Assembly (NCBI GenBank): GCA_964345765.1 | Contig: CAYFSJ010000015.1 | Location: 1-32,854 of the forward strand | Length of the DNA stretch: 32,854 bases | Direction of reading: 5' to 3' | Source: DUUI01 sp964345765 | GTDB lineage: Bacteria; Bacillota_I; Bacilli_A; Erysipelotrichales; Erysipelotrichaceae | Shown: positions 1 through 7,447 of the stretch, piece after piece | Numbering within the stretch: position 1 is the stretch's first letter | Layout: each line of letters begins with the position of its first letter | The notes under the pieces: generated by a model | Database searches by the model: none | What the model was told of the DNA's origin: nothing | The model's input: only the letters and a program-made list of their open reading frames with translations | Position numbers and translations under genes: made by a program

Positions 1-1
1 C

Positions 2-313
2 TATCCAACCTTTATAGTATGTGGAGTTGGTGCAGCACCAGCCAATGATGCAGTGCCTCAAACACTGAAGACTAATCATCATGATAAATTACCTTCTAAT
101 ACTCAATACTTTTATTGTCCAGGTGGATTAGACTATAAAAAAATGAGTTTTTTGGATAAACTCATGATGAAAACATTTGCGAAAGTGATGAAGCGTAAAG
201 CTAAAAAAGGCAACTTTGATGAAGTATGGGCTCAAAAATTATCTCAATCCTATAATATTACCGATAAGAATGAACTAGAGCCAATCCTAAATATTCTAAG
301 AAATCGAGTTTAA
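2..313 (+). CDS. Flavodoxin-like protein, C-terminal part (partial)
   Basis: The reading frame is open from base 2 to the TAA at 311-313, so the gene starts outside the window and only about 103 residues are seen. The visible part reads FIVCGVGAAP, then a stretch with FYCPGGLDYKKMSFLDKLMM and a basic KRKAKKG segment. From memory this resembles the C-terminal half of the flavodoxin-domain family (Flavodoxin_5, HemG-like), small FMN proteins whose C-terminus has a 'GG.DY.K....DK..M' region. The FMN-binding N-terminus is missing, so the role cannot be given beyond a probable FMN-dependent redox protein. An internal GTG at 53 is not the real start because homology-like sequence continues upstream. 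Its stop overlaps that of the convergent small membrane gene. Confidence 0.6.
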   Translation, partial: YPTFIVCGVGAAPANDAVPQTLKTNHHDKLPSNTQYFYCPGGLDYKKMSFLDKLMMKTFAKVMKRKAKKGNFDEVWAQKLSQSYNITDKNELEPILNILRNRV

Positions 314-325
314 GCTCGATTTTTC
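301..325. terminator. Bidirectional terminator between convergent genes
   Basis: Stem AAATCGAG (301-308) pairs with CTCGATTT (315-322) around TTTAAG, followed by T residues on the plus strand; the minus strand also has As and Ts at the foot. It overlaps the stop codons of both flanking genes. Confidence 0.7.
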
Positions 326-560
326 TCTTTTAAAAACCAAATTAGTAATGAGGTGAGTGTGTGGGAACCAATTGAAACCAATAACATTAATAAGCAATAA
401 TAATATCCGATGGCATCATAACTATTGCTAGTCACCATCATCATATATAAATAGATTAAAAATGGTATAGCCTAAAAGACTCACTTTAAAACCATGTTCA
501 ATAAAACTAAAGAGAATACCTGAAACGATTCCAACTCCTAAAAAGATTAAAACTAACATT
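310..560 (-). pseudogene. Small two-TM membrane protein, frameshifted
   Basis: ATG is the complement of about 558-560 and the stop is the complement of 310-312. The first frame gives a hydrophobic segment (MLVLIFLGVGIVSGILF) and runs to TAG at 429-431. Skipping one base in the TATATATGATG run near 440 opens a second hydrophobic stretch (YYYCLLMLLVSIGSHTLTSL) ending LKEKNRA. The span is 251 nt, one base short of 84 codons, as expected for a single deletion. The restored product is about 83 residues, with two to three membrane segments and a basic tail. The family is not recognised. It could be a real frameshift or a sequencing error in a simple repeat. Confidence 0.5.
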
Positions 561-587
561 TTGTTCACCTTTAGTTATAATTATTGT

Positions 588-1445
588 ATGACAAATAAAA
601 GAGTGTATAAAGGACAAAGCTTGCTAAATCTAATAGATGATTATACTGTCATTGATATTGAAACCTCAATGAATGGACGTATTTATGGCGAGATTATCGA
701 AATAGGTGCCATTAAAGTTAGAAACAATCAAATTGTAGCGTCTTTTAGTGAGCTAATAAAACCGACTAAACCCATTGATCGATGGACTCAAACTATTCAT
801 CATATAAGTAATGACATGGTAAAGGATAAACCTCCTATAGAGATTGTCTATCCATTATTTCTAAACTTTATTGAAACGGATATATTAATTGGTCATAATG
901 TTCATTTTGATATTAACTATCTTTATGATTATCATCAAGAATTAAACCAACCACCTTTAAGTAATGATTTTGTTGATACCCTTAGACTCGCAAGACGCAC
1001 TTTAAAAGGCTTAAAGAGTTATTCGCTATCTAATCTTTCAGTCCATTTTGGTTTTAGTGAAACCAACCATAGAGCCGTTGATGATGCTCTAGCGACTCAT
1101 CGCCTTTATCAACTATTAAAGAATCGATTGTCAGTTTCTGAGCGCTTGTTTTTATTGGATGATTCTAAAGTTTCACTTTTTAATGATGTGAAGATATTTA
1201 AAGAAAAAGCAGTTGTTTTTAGTGGACGATTTAATCGTTTCACCAGAAAACAAGCTGCTCAAATAATTACAAATAGTGGTGGACAAGTCCTTAATAAGCT
1301 TCATTTAGGTGTTGATTATTTAATTGTTGGTGACTATCAACAACTTTCTACCAAGCACAAACAAGCTATTGAACTTCAATCTTTAGGTTATCCGATTAAA
1401 ATTCTGACTCAACAAGAGTTTATTGATCTAATTGATTTGGGTTAA
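588..1445 (+). CDS. DEDDh 3'-5' exonuclease with C-terminal BRCT domain
   Basis: The DnaQ/epsilon-like exonuclease domain fills the first ~190 residues. Exo I is YTVIDIETS, Exo II is LIGHNVHFDINYL and Exo III is NHRAVDDALATHRLY, which carry the acidic and His residues of the DEDDh family. A BRCT domain follows (about 205-285: KAVVFSGRF, then GGQVLNKL, then DYLIVGD). This pairing is known in Bacillota proteins annotated as DNA polymerase III epsilon-like, and suggests DNA proofreading or repair. Start choice: ATG at 588 has a TATAAT 6 nt upstream and no Shine-Dalgarno. An in-frame TTG at 561 also lacks one. A TTG at 621 is preceded by AAAGGA with good spacing and would still retain Exo I, so the start is uncertain. 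The 3' end overlaps the convergent serpin gene by 26 bp. Confidence 0.85.
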   Translation: MTNKRVYKGQSLLNLIDDYTVIDIETSMNGRIYGEIIEIGAIKVRNNQIVASFSELIKPTKPIDRWTQTIHHISNDMVKDKPPIEIVYPLFLNFIETDILIGHNVHFDINYLYDYHQELNQPPLSNDFVDTLRLARRTLKGLKSYSLSNLSVHFGFSETNHRAVDDALATHRLYQLLKNRLSVSERLFLLDDSKVSLFNDVKIFKEKAVVFSGRFNRFTRKQAAQIITNSGGQVLNKLHLGVDYLIVGDYQQLSTKHKQAIELQSLGYPIKILTQQEFIDLIDLG

Positions 1446-2655
1446 CCACACGACTAATAAACATTGGATTATGATACGAATCTAATACAATCATTACGTA
1501 TGGTTTATCTAAAATGAATTCTACTTTCTCAACTTCTTGTGGCATTATCGAAGTTGTTTCAACTTCAACTTGTGTGAAGGCTGCAGCTTCAACCCCTTTA
1601 TTATCTACCGTGATTCTTGCTTGTTGAATAATGTCGCTCACAAACTGAGGGGTTTCTGACTCAAGATAACTCATATCAGGTTCGTCGGATAAGATATCTT
1701 CAAATCCTAGTGGTTTTAGAAACTGATTGATTTTTCCTATACGAGAACTAATATCCACATGAGGCATTTCAAATGAAACATCATAGCGAGTTTCATCATT
1801 AATATTTTCTAATTTTGAATAGACATCCATTAAATTAACTTCATTTAAGTAAGCGTCCACATCCTGGGTTGGTTTAATGAACAAAACACCCCCCGTATTT
1901 CTTAATGGGTAGTAAAGCATTTGGGCCTGTGGCTCTTGGAAATAATGATTTGTGTTTTCCACAGTTATTTTAGATCCTTTAACCTCAAGTTTTTCATTGT
2001 CTGCAGTCGTAAAGTTAATCGTCGTTTTTTTGAAGAATTCATTAGACCAAAGATCTTTTAAATAGAGTGTATTGAGTAAAATTAATGAACTTTCTGGATT
2101 TACTTTAACGTTTAAATTTTTAATAAAACCATTGGTTCTGTCATCAATAAACTTCTTGATTTGATCACTGGTTTGTTGTTCTTGTGTGAAATCAGCTTGA
2201 TGGGTTGAAACAATGTAATCTTCGATGAGCTCATTCTTAATTGATTCACTGAAGTCTTCTTGGGTCCCATACCAAATTGAGTTGGTTAATAACGATGAAA
2301 ACTCATCACTTAAAAAATTGTGACGTTTAAAGAAATTCGTTAGATGAGCGGGATTTTCTAAGGCCAATCCGCTTAAAAGATTTTCTTTACTTTCGTTTTT
2401 AGCAGCTGGTATCAATAAGCTTAAAGCACTGTATAAACTTGCTGGTGAATAGACTTCATTATTATCAGTTAATAAGATTGATTTGGTTTTATCTAAAAAT
2501 TGCCACATCGATTCTGTCAGTGCTGAATCAACTTCAAGTGTTCTTCGTTCATCTAAGTCACTATCTGGTTCAGTGATGGTTGTGTTGTGGCCTGTTTCTT
2601 GCATTGAACAAGCTGTTAGCATCAAGATTAATATAATTATTCCAATCTTCTTCAT
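1420..2655 (-). CDS. Serpin-family lipoprotein (serine/cysteine protease inhibitor)
   Basis: The product is about 411 residues. A lipoprotein signal peptide (MKKIGIIILILMLTAC, lipobox LTAC) predicts a surface-anchored inhibitor. Serpin marks: LYSALSLLIPAA near the N-terminus, LLTNSIWYG, ILLNTLYLKDLW (the usual 'N..YFKG.W' position), the reactive-loop hinge KGVEAAAFT near the C-terminus, and FISRVVNP matching the family's 'F.GRV.NP'. Aligned on the hinge, P1-P1' would be Thr-Ser, inside an acidic loop (QVEVETTSIMPQEVEK). That alignment is mine and approximate. The ATG at 2655 is chosen over an upstream GTG because GGAAGGTG lies 5 nt before it and it begins the signal peptide. Bacterial serpins of gut Bifidobacterium and Clostridium inhibit host or microbial proteases; the target here is unknown. 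Confidence 0.9.
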   Translation of the reverse strand: MKKIGIIILILMLTACSMQETGHNTTITEPDSDLDERRTLEVDSALTESMWQFLDKTKSILLTDNNEVYSPASLYSALSLLIPAAKNESKENLLSGLALENPAHLTNFFKRHNFLSDEFSSLLTNSIWYGTQEDFSESIKNELIEDYIVSTHQADFTQEQQTSDQIKKFIDDRTNGFIKNLNVKVNPESSLILLNTLYLKDLWSNEFFKKTTINFTTADNEKLEVKGSKITVENTNHYFQEPQAQMLYYPLRNTGGVLFIKPTQDVDAYLNEVNLMDVYSKLENINDETRYDVSFEMPHVDISSRIGKINQFLKPLGFEDILSDEPDMSYLESETPQFVSDIIQQARITVDNKGVEAAAFTQVEVETTSIMPQEVEKVEFILDKPYVMIVLDSYHNPMFISRVVNPNQLDQ

Positions 2656-2721
2656 AATAACACCTTCCTTATCCACATTTTAACATATCTAAAAGACTCA
2701 TTTTTCTAAGTGACTAAACTG

Positions 2722-2751
2722 TTAGACAGATATTAGAAAGCTTGGTATAAT
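2722..2751 (+). promoter_or_regulatory. Promoter of tRNA-Ser
   Basis: -35 TTAGAC (2722-2727), an 18-bp spacer and -10 TATAAT (2746-2751), ending 11 bp before the tRNA. Confidence 0.75.
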
Positions 2752-2762
2752 GTACAGGCTTT

Positions 2763-2850
2763 GGAGAATTGGCCGAGTGGCTTAAGGCACCGTCTTGGAA
2801 AGGCGGCGAAGTGAAAGCTTCCGAGAGTTCGAATCTCTTGTTCTCCGCCA
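2763..2850 (+). tRNA. tRNA-Ser (anticodon GGA)
   Basis: An 88-nt class II tRNA. The acceptor arm GGAGAAT pairs with GTTCTCC, the discriminator is G and the CCA end is encoded. The D arm is GCCGAGTGGCTTAAGGC, the anticodon loop CTTGGAAA carries GGA, a long variable arm (GAAGTGAAAGCTTC) is typical of Ser/Leu, and the T arm GAGAGTTCGAATCTC has TTCGAAT. It reads UCC/UCU serine codons. Confidence 0.97.
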
Positions 2851-2860
2851 TTTAACTATA

Positions 2861-2884
2861 AAACCCACTAATCAGTGGGTTTTT
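2861..2884. terminator. Terminator after tRNA-Ser, shared with convergent gene
   Basis: Stem AAACCCACT (2861-2869), loop AATC, AGTGGGTTT (2874-2882), then Ts. It includes the stop codon (2868-2870) of the minus-strand UPF0158-like gene and has an A-run on the other side, so it can act in both directions. Confidence 0.85.
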
Positions 2885-4193
2885 CTATTATTACCTTGAT
2901 ATGATGACGATGACACCATTTCATTGCTTTATCTTTATATGCCTCATCACGATAATCGAAATAGTCTTGTAACAAACCATGTTCAGTGATACCATCTTTG
3001 AAATATCGATACGCTCCACGACCTTTTATACTATTAAGCAATTGTTCGTATGTCTTTTCATCGTCAACTTTACTAAAGATAAAGCTTCTCATAATACCAT
3101 CATCAATCTCAAATTGCATAGGCAACGCGATAAGATTATCATTCATTTCTATATCCACTAATCCATCATTATAAATAATTTCGGCTGTTTCTTTATTCAA
3201 GTAAATGTCAAAATAATTGTTAGTGGCCATAAACGCATCAACAATATCATCGAGATAAACCGTTGTATCGAATTCATGTGGCTCATCAATAATTTCATCT
3301 TCATCTAAGTCTTCAATTTCTCTGTAATAACGACTGTCAATAAACTCAGATAATACTTCTTCAACTTCTAGAGATTGTTTATCAACTGTCTCTTGATCAA
3401 ATGTTAATTCATCCGAAGTTTGGTGCACCCCAAAATGACAGTGTATGTTTATCCCATCAACAAGATATAAGAACTTTAAGCCCAAATCATACACCTTGTC
3501 CAAATGATGAAAATCCACATTGATATTATCCATCGTCAACTGGTCAACAAAATACTTAATGGATTCAATACCCCAAAAAGTTCAAAATCATCCTCATCAA
3601 AACCCATAAGAAGATCTTCAAGATAATCATCAACAAAATCATAGTTCACTTNNNNNNNNNNNNNNNNNNNNNNNNNNNNNNNNNNNNNNNNNNNNNNNNN
3701 NNNNNNNNNNNNNNNNNNNNNNNNNNNNNNNNNNNNNNNNNNNNNNNNNNNATAGTTCACTTAATTTCAAAGTAGAAGGCATAAAAATACTGCGTTCTAG
3801 AGTGCCCTTAGGATGATCAACACTTAGTAACAAATGATACGATGTAATTTCATCATTAAAAACAATTGTCTTAGAGAACATTTCAATTTTTGAATCTTGT
3901 CTCGTCTAAATTAAAAATTCATAACCATTAACAGTAAGTTTTCATCATCGTGATGATGAAAGTTAGCACTGACAAGATTTCCTAGTTCAGTAGTCTCATC
4001 AATTGTGACATCAATATTTCCTGAAGTCTCAATAGATTCAAGAATTCTCAATAGCGCATCATGCACTTACCGTTCTTGAGCCATCATCAAAACCAACTTC
4101 AAGATCATGGGTAAGATACTGATTTAAATCTACCTATCCCTCATTAAACTGTTCTAATAATTCTTGAACCATTTCTCTCTTGTTTATCAGCAT
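2868..4193 (-). pseudogene. UPF0158-like protein, broken into fragments
   Basis: A start with GGAG 8 nt upstream lies at 4193 and the last stop at 2868, but the frame is broken several times. There is an in-frame TAG at 4134-4136 (after FNEG), a frameshift near 4068, another near 3905-3930, a 100-N gap at 3652-3751, and a frameshift in a GGGG run near 3575. The C-terminal ~120 residues (VYLDDIVDAFM, DIYLNKETAEI, ALPMQFEIDDG, LNSIKGRGAYRYFKD, DYFDYRDEAYKDKAMKWC) match the UPF0158 family from memory. Upstream there are two related stretches (NIDVTIDE...NFHHHDDENLLLMV and NINVDFHHLDKVYDLGLKFLYLV), suggesting an internal duplication. The gene lies 15 nt behind the BaiN-like gene, so it was probably the third gene of that operon. 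Decay or poor assembly are both possible. Confidence 0.65.
3652..3751. other. Assembly gap (100 N)
   Basis: Exactly 100 Ns, the usual placeholder of unknown length. The 11 bases before it (3641-3651, ATAGTTCACTT) are identical to the 11 bases after it (3752-3762), so the true gap may be nil, a collapsed repeat or a contig-end overlap. Confidence 0.99.
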
Positions 4194-4208
4194 CGTTTTA
4201 TCTCCATT

Positions 4209-5363
4209 TTATATATTAACGCCAGCTGTATAACCTGAACTTAAGGCTAAAGTAATGTTAAAGCCTCCTAACATGCCATGAACATCTAATATCTCACCAC
4301 ACAAACTTAAATTATCAACAAGTTTAGACTTCATTGTTTTAGGGTCAACCTCATTGGTTTTGATACCACCTCTGGTTACAAAAGCTTTCTCAATTGGAAT
4401 AGTATCCTCTATTATATAATCAAGTGTAAAGATTGTTTTGATGAGTTCCTCTTTTCTTATCTTAGACACTTGCTCAAGATGGGTTATCTCATCGAACTCT
4501 TTTAATAAGAAATCTACCAGCCGTTTGGGTGCTAAAGGTTGAAGTTGTTTCTTTAATGGACCACTTGATAAATCAGGTTTTCCTAAGATGACTCGAACAA
4601 TTGTTTCTTTCTTTTGAAGCAATCCCTCTACAACAAACTCACTAGCCTTTAAGATAACAGGTCCACTCAAACCAAAGTGGGTATAGAGTAAGTCGCCCTT
4701 CTCATCAAATTTAACCTTATTCTTAATTAGGACCTGAACTTGTACATCATTGAGCGAGAGTCCCATTAGAGGTTGGGTATTATTCGTAATTAGACCCACT
4801 TCCACACCCACTAGAGGGGTGATTGAATGACCACATTGTTTCGCTAATTTATAACCACTGCCATCACTGCCTGTACTAGGAAAACTCTTTCCACCACTAC
4901 ATAGAATAAAATGATCCGCTTCTATTCGCTGATCTCTTGAGATGGCGGCAATAATTTTATTATCCTTTATTTCAAATCGATTAATGTAGGTCGAAAGCAT
5001 ATAAGTTGATCGATTCTCTTTGAGTAATGCCCCTAAAATATCCCTCGAATCATTTGAATTAGGAAACATTCTAAAATTATCTTCTTGGTGTAATGGGACA
5101 TTTCGTTGTTGAAAGAAATCAATCACATCACTGGGACCAAACGCGGTTAATGATGAATACATAAATTTACTCGACTTTGAACAAAACTTTAGAAAGTCTT
5201 CAACTGATCGATTATTGGAGACATTGCATCGACCATTACCACTCATTAATAACTTTGTGCCAAAGGTTTCTTGAGAGTCAACAAAAATGACATCATGTGT
5301 TTGACTTGCGATGTTTGAGGCCATTAATCCTGCTGGTCCACCCCCTATGACACATACTTTCAT
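4209..5363 (-). CDS. FAD-dependent oxidoreductase, BaiN/HI0933-like family
   Basis: A 384-residue flavoprotein. The N-terminus MKVCVIGGGPAGLMASNIAS is a Rossmann FAD-binding motif (GxGxxG). GTKLLMSGNGRCNVSNN is the hallmark 'KLL.SG.GRCN.TN' of the HI0933/YhiN/BaiN family. FILCSGGKSFPSTGSDGSGY and the C-terminal GGIKTNEVDPKTM ... GEILDVHGMLGGFN are also typical, and length is normal for the family. Members are annotated as aminoacetone oxidase-like or NAD(P)/FAD oxidoreductases; the natural substrate is mostly unsettled. Its ATG overlaps the pcp stop by one base (TAATG), so the two are translationally coupled. Confidence 0.9.
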   Translation of the reverse strand: MKVCVIGGGPAGLMASNIASQTHDVIFVDSQETFGTKLLMSGNGRCNVSNNRSVEDFLKFCSKSSKFMYSSLTAFGPSDVIDFFQQRNVPLHQEDNFRMFPNSNDSRDILGALLKENRSTYMLSTYINRFEIKDNKIIAAISRDQRIEADHFILCSGGKSFPSTGSDGSGYKLAKQCGHSITPLVGVEVGLITNNTQPLMGLSLNDVQVQVLIKNKVKFDEKGDLLYTHFGLSGPVILKASEFVVEGLLQKKETIVRVILGKPDLSSGPLKKQLQPLAPKRLVDFLLKEFDEITHLEQVSKIRKEELIKTIFTLDYIIEDTIPIEKAFVTRGGIKTNEVDPKTMKSKLVDNLSLCGEILDVHGMLGGFNITLALSSGYTAGVNI

Positions 5364-5962
5364 TAACTAATAAATCCTCCCTTATGGACCATATTCTTAG
5401 AGGTTGTCGTTAGTGTATCGATACATATTTCAATGGCTTTAACCATCGTTTCTAAATCCATTGACTCAGTGGTTGGAACATGGATAAAACCGGTTCGGAT
5501 TGGTAATTTATTTTCAATCACATAATGAGCAATGGTATACATCACTTCGTTACAAACAAAGGTTCCAGCCGTATTACTGATTTCAGTGGGGATGTTTTCT
5601 TTAAGACAAGCCTGTTGCATCGTCTTAATGGGTAATGTACTAAAATAGGCCACATCCCCTAATAATTTAATCTTTAAATCTTGAGGTTGATTCCCCTCAT
5701 TATCCTTGATTGGATAATCTTTAACATTAATCCCTATTCTTTCAATACTAATCTTGTCTCTGTTTTGGGCTTGACCAAGACTTAAGACCACATGTGGGTT
5801 CTCTTTTTTGATCGTTTCAATGATGGCTTCTGACGATTTTTCTTTGACCGTAGGTATTTCAAGTTTAATAATATGATCACTTTCTAGTGCTCTAAGGACT
5901 TCTAAGGAACTATTGGTTTCTTGATTATTGAAAGGTTCAAAAGCAGTGACGAGTATTTTCAT
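5363..5962 (-). CDS. pcp: Pyroglutamyl-peptidase I (pyrrolidone-carboxylate peptidase)
   Basis: This C15 cysteine peptidase removes N-terminal pyroglutamate from peptides. The product is about 199 residues, slightly short of the usual ~215. Visible motifs: KILVTAFEPFNNQETNSS at the N-terminus, ISIERIGIN (catalytic Glu74), NTAGTFVCNEVMY (nucleophile Cys137) and GFIHVPT (His161), with numbers from the chosen start. The ATG at 5962 is preferred over an upstream start because GGAG lies 7 nt before it and it begins the conserved 'KILVTGFEPF'. It is first in a minus-strand unit with the BaiN-like gene and the broken UPF0158-like gene. Confidence 0.92.
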   Translation of the reverse strand: MKILVTAFEPFNNQETNSSLEVLRALESDHIIKLEIPTVKEKSSEAIIETIKKENPHVVLSLGQAQNRDKISIERIGINVKDYPIKDNEGNQPQDLKIKLLGDVAYFSTLPIKTMQQACLKENIPTEISNTAGTFVCNEVMYTIAHYVIENKLPIRTGFIHVPTTESMDLETMVKAIEICIDTLTTTSKNMVHKGGFIS

Positions 5963-6054
5963 AGGTTTCTCCAATCTTTTTAACAATATTTTAAACTAGT
6001 CTTTGTCTATTTACAAACAAGACTATGATAGAATGGACCTTAGGAGCGTGTGAA

Positions 6055-6759
6055 ATGAACAAAGTTATTTTATTTGATCTAGATGGAACTCTATTACCAT
6101 TAGAGATGGAAGATTTTATGAACGCCTACTTCAAAGGCATTAATAAAGTGTTTGTTGAGTTAGGATTTGAGCCCAAACAAACCTCTAAAGCATTTTTAAA
6201 ATCGACCCAAGCCATGCTTGAAAATGATGGCTCAAAAACAAATGAGCGACAATTTTGGGACACTTTTGATTCTCATATTAATTATGATGGGATACCATTA
6301 TTAGAGAAGCTCGAAGCTTTTTATCAACATGATTTCCAAGAGTATCAGAATCATACCAGTTTAGTAGAGGGTCTAAATGATGTCATGATCGACCTTAAAT
6401 CAAAGGGCTATCGCCTAATAGTTGCGACAAACCCACTCTTTCCTGAGATTGCGACAATGTCCAGAATTCAGTGGGCAGGCTTAGATGCCACTCTCTTTGA
6501 TGAGATTACGACTTATGAAGATTATCATTATGCTAAACCTAATATTCAATACTATCAAGAGCTCTTAGATAAGTTTAAAATTGATCCGAAAGATTGTTTA
6601 ATGGTGGGTAATGATGCCCAAGAAGATTTAGTGGTTAGAGAACTTGGGATTCCAACATTCCTGATTACAGATCATCTCATTGATCGATCCAATGGCAATT
6701 ATCAAAGTGAATATCAAGGTAGTATGGAAGAATTTTTATCGTTTATTAACAATTATTAA
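6055..6759 (+). CDS. HAD-superfamily hydrolase
   Basis: A 234-residue haloacid dehalogenase-type phosphatase. Motif I is LFDLDGTLLP (nucleophile and acid/base Asp), motif II is IVATNP, motif III is the Lys in HYAKPN and motif IV is MVGNDAQEDLV. The insertion between motif I and II is an alpha-helical C1 cap (DFMNAYFKGINKVFVEL...). Substrate is not predictable, though a small phosphate monoester is likely. The start at 6055 (MNKVILFDLDG) is preferred over the upstream ATG at 6025 because TAGGAGC sits 7 nt before it. It is divergent from pcp with about 90 bp between them. Confidence 0.88.
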   Translation: MNKVILFDLDGTLLPLEMEDFMNAYFKGINKVFVELGFEPKQTSKAFLKSTQAMLENDGSKTNERQFWDTFDSHINYDGIPLLEKLEAFYQHDFQEYQNHTSLVEGLNDVMIDLKSKGYRLIVATNPLFPEIATMSRIQWAGLDATLFDEITTYEDYHYAKPNIQYYQELLDKFKIDPKDCLMVGNDAQEDLVVRELGIPTFLITDHLIDRSNGNYQSEYQGSMEEFLSFINNY

Positions 6760-6770
6760 CAGTATTGTAT

Positions 6771-6800
6771 TTGTTAAGAGACTGTCTATTAGAGTATAAT
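6771..6800 (+). promoter_or_regulatory. Promoter of the lemA-DUF2207 unit
   Basis: -35 TTGTTA (6771-6776), an 18-bp spacer, -10 TATAAT (6795-6800). GGAGG (6811-6815) follows, then ATG at 6824. Confidence 0.75.
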
Positions 6801-6823
6801 AAAAGACATAGGAGGACATTTGA

Positions 6824-7402
6824 ATGTTACTAACTAATTTTAATATCAGTGGATGGATGATTGCTTTAGCAGTCTTAGTTCTATTAGTACTATGGGTTGT
6901 TGTTACTTATAACTCTCTAGTTAAACTTAGAACTCAAGTTGAGGAAGCCTTCTCTACAATTGATGTCTATTTACAAAAACGTTTTGATTTAATTCCAAAC
7001 TTAGTCGCAACTGTCAAAGGATTTGCGGCACACGAAAGAGAAACACTTGAGAATGTGATTCGTGCTCGTAACTTGGGGATGAGTGCTAACACACCTGAAG
7101 AGAAAATGGCAGCGAGCAATGAATTAACCTCTGCTTTAAATCGCTTAATGGTAGTGGTTGAACAATATCCTGATTTAAAGGCGAACACTCACTTCCAACA
7201 ATTAATGGGTGAACTCTCTAATCTTGAGGGTGAAATTGCTAATTATCGTAAATACTATAATGCGACTGTACGTAATTACAACATCAAGATTGCGTCTATA
7301 CCAACCAATATCATTGCTGGACTAACAGGTTTCAAACCTGCCGAATTATTCGTCTTAACAGATGAGACAGCTCGCCAACGACCTGAAGTAAACTTTGAAT
7401 AA
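6824..7402 (+). CDS. lemA: LemA family protein
   Basis: 192 residues: one N-terminal membrane helix (WMIALAVLVLLVLWVVVTYNSLV) with a short outside segment, then the LemA helical domain. Signature stretches are VEEAFSTIDVYLQKRFDLIPNL, ATVKGFAAHERETLENV, LMVVVEQYPDLKAN, FQQLMGELSNLEGEIANYR and YYNATVRNYN. LemA proteins are membrane-tethered helical bundles, often encoded beside DUF2207/TPM-domain membrane proteins; the biochemical role is not firmly known. The same pairing is seen here, with the DUF2207 gene downstream behind a hairpin. Confidence 0.95.
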   Translation: MLLTNFNISGWMIALAVLVLLVLWVVVTYNSLVKLRTQVEEAFSTIDVYLQKRFDLIPNLVATVKGFAAHERETLENVIRARNLGMSANTPEEKMAASNELTSALNRLMVVVEQYPDLKANTHFQQLMGELSNLEGEIANYRKYYNATVRNYNIKIASIPTNIIAGLTGFKPAELFVLTDETARQRPEVNFE

Positions 7403-7405
7403 ACA

Positions 7406-7429
7406 GGGATGATTGACATCCCTTTTTTT
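7406..7429 (+). terminator. Intergenic terminator/attenuator between lemA and the DUF2207 gene
   Basis: GGGATG (7406-7411), loop ATTGA, CATCCC (7417-7422), then seven Ts. It lies inside an apparent operon: no clear second promoter is visible before the next start at 7448. It may reduce read-through, so that lemA is made in excess. Confidence 0.8.
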
Positions 7430-7447
7430 AAATGAAAGGAGATCACA

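Noticed and set aside
576..590. Leaderless start of the exonuclease gene
   Set aside because: TATAAT is 6 nt before the ATG but no -35 fits, and a TTG at 621 has a good ribosome-binding site, so the case is weak.
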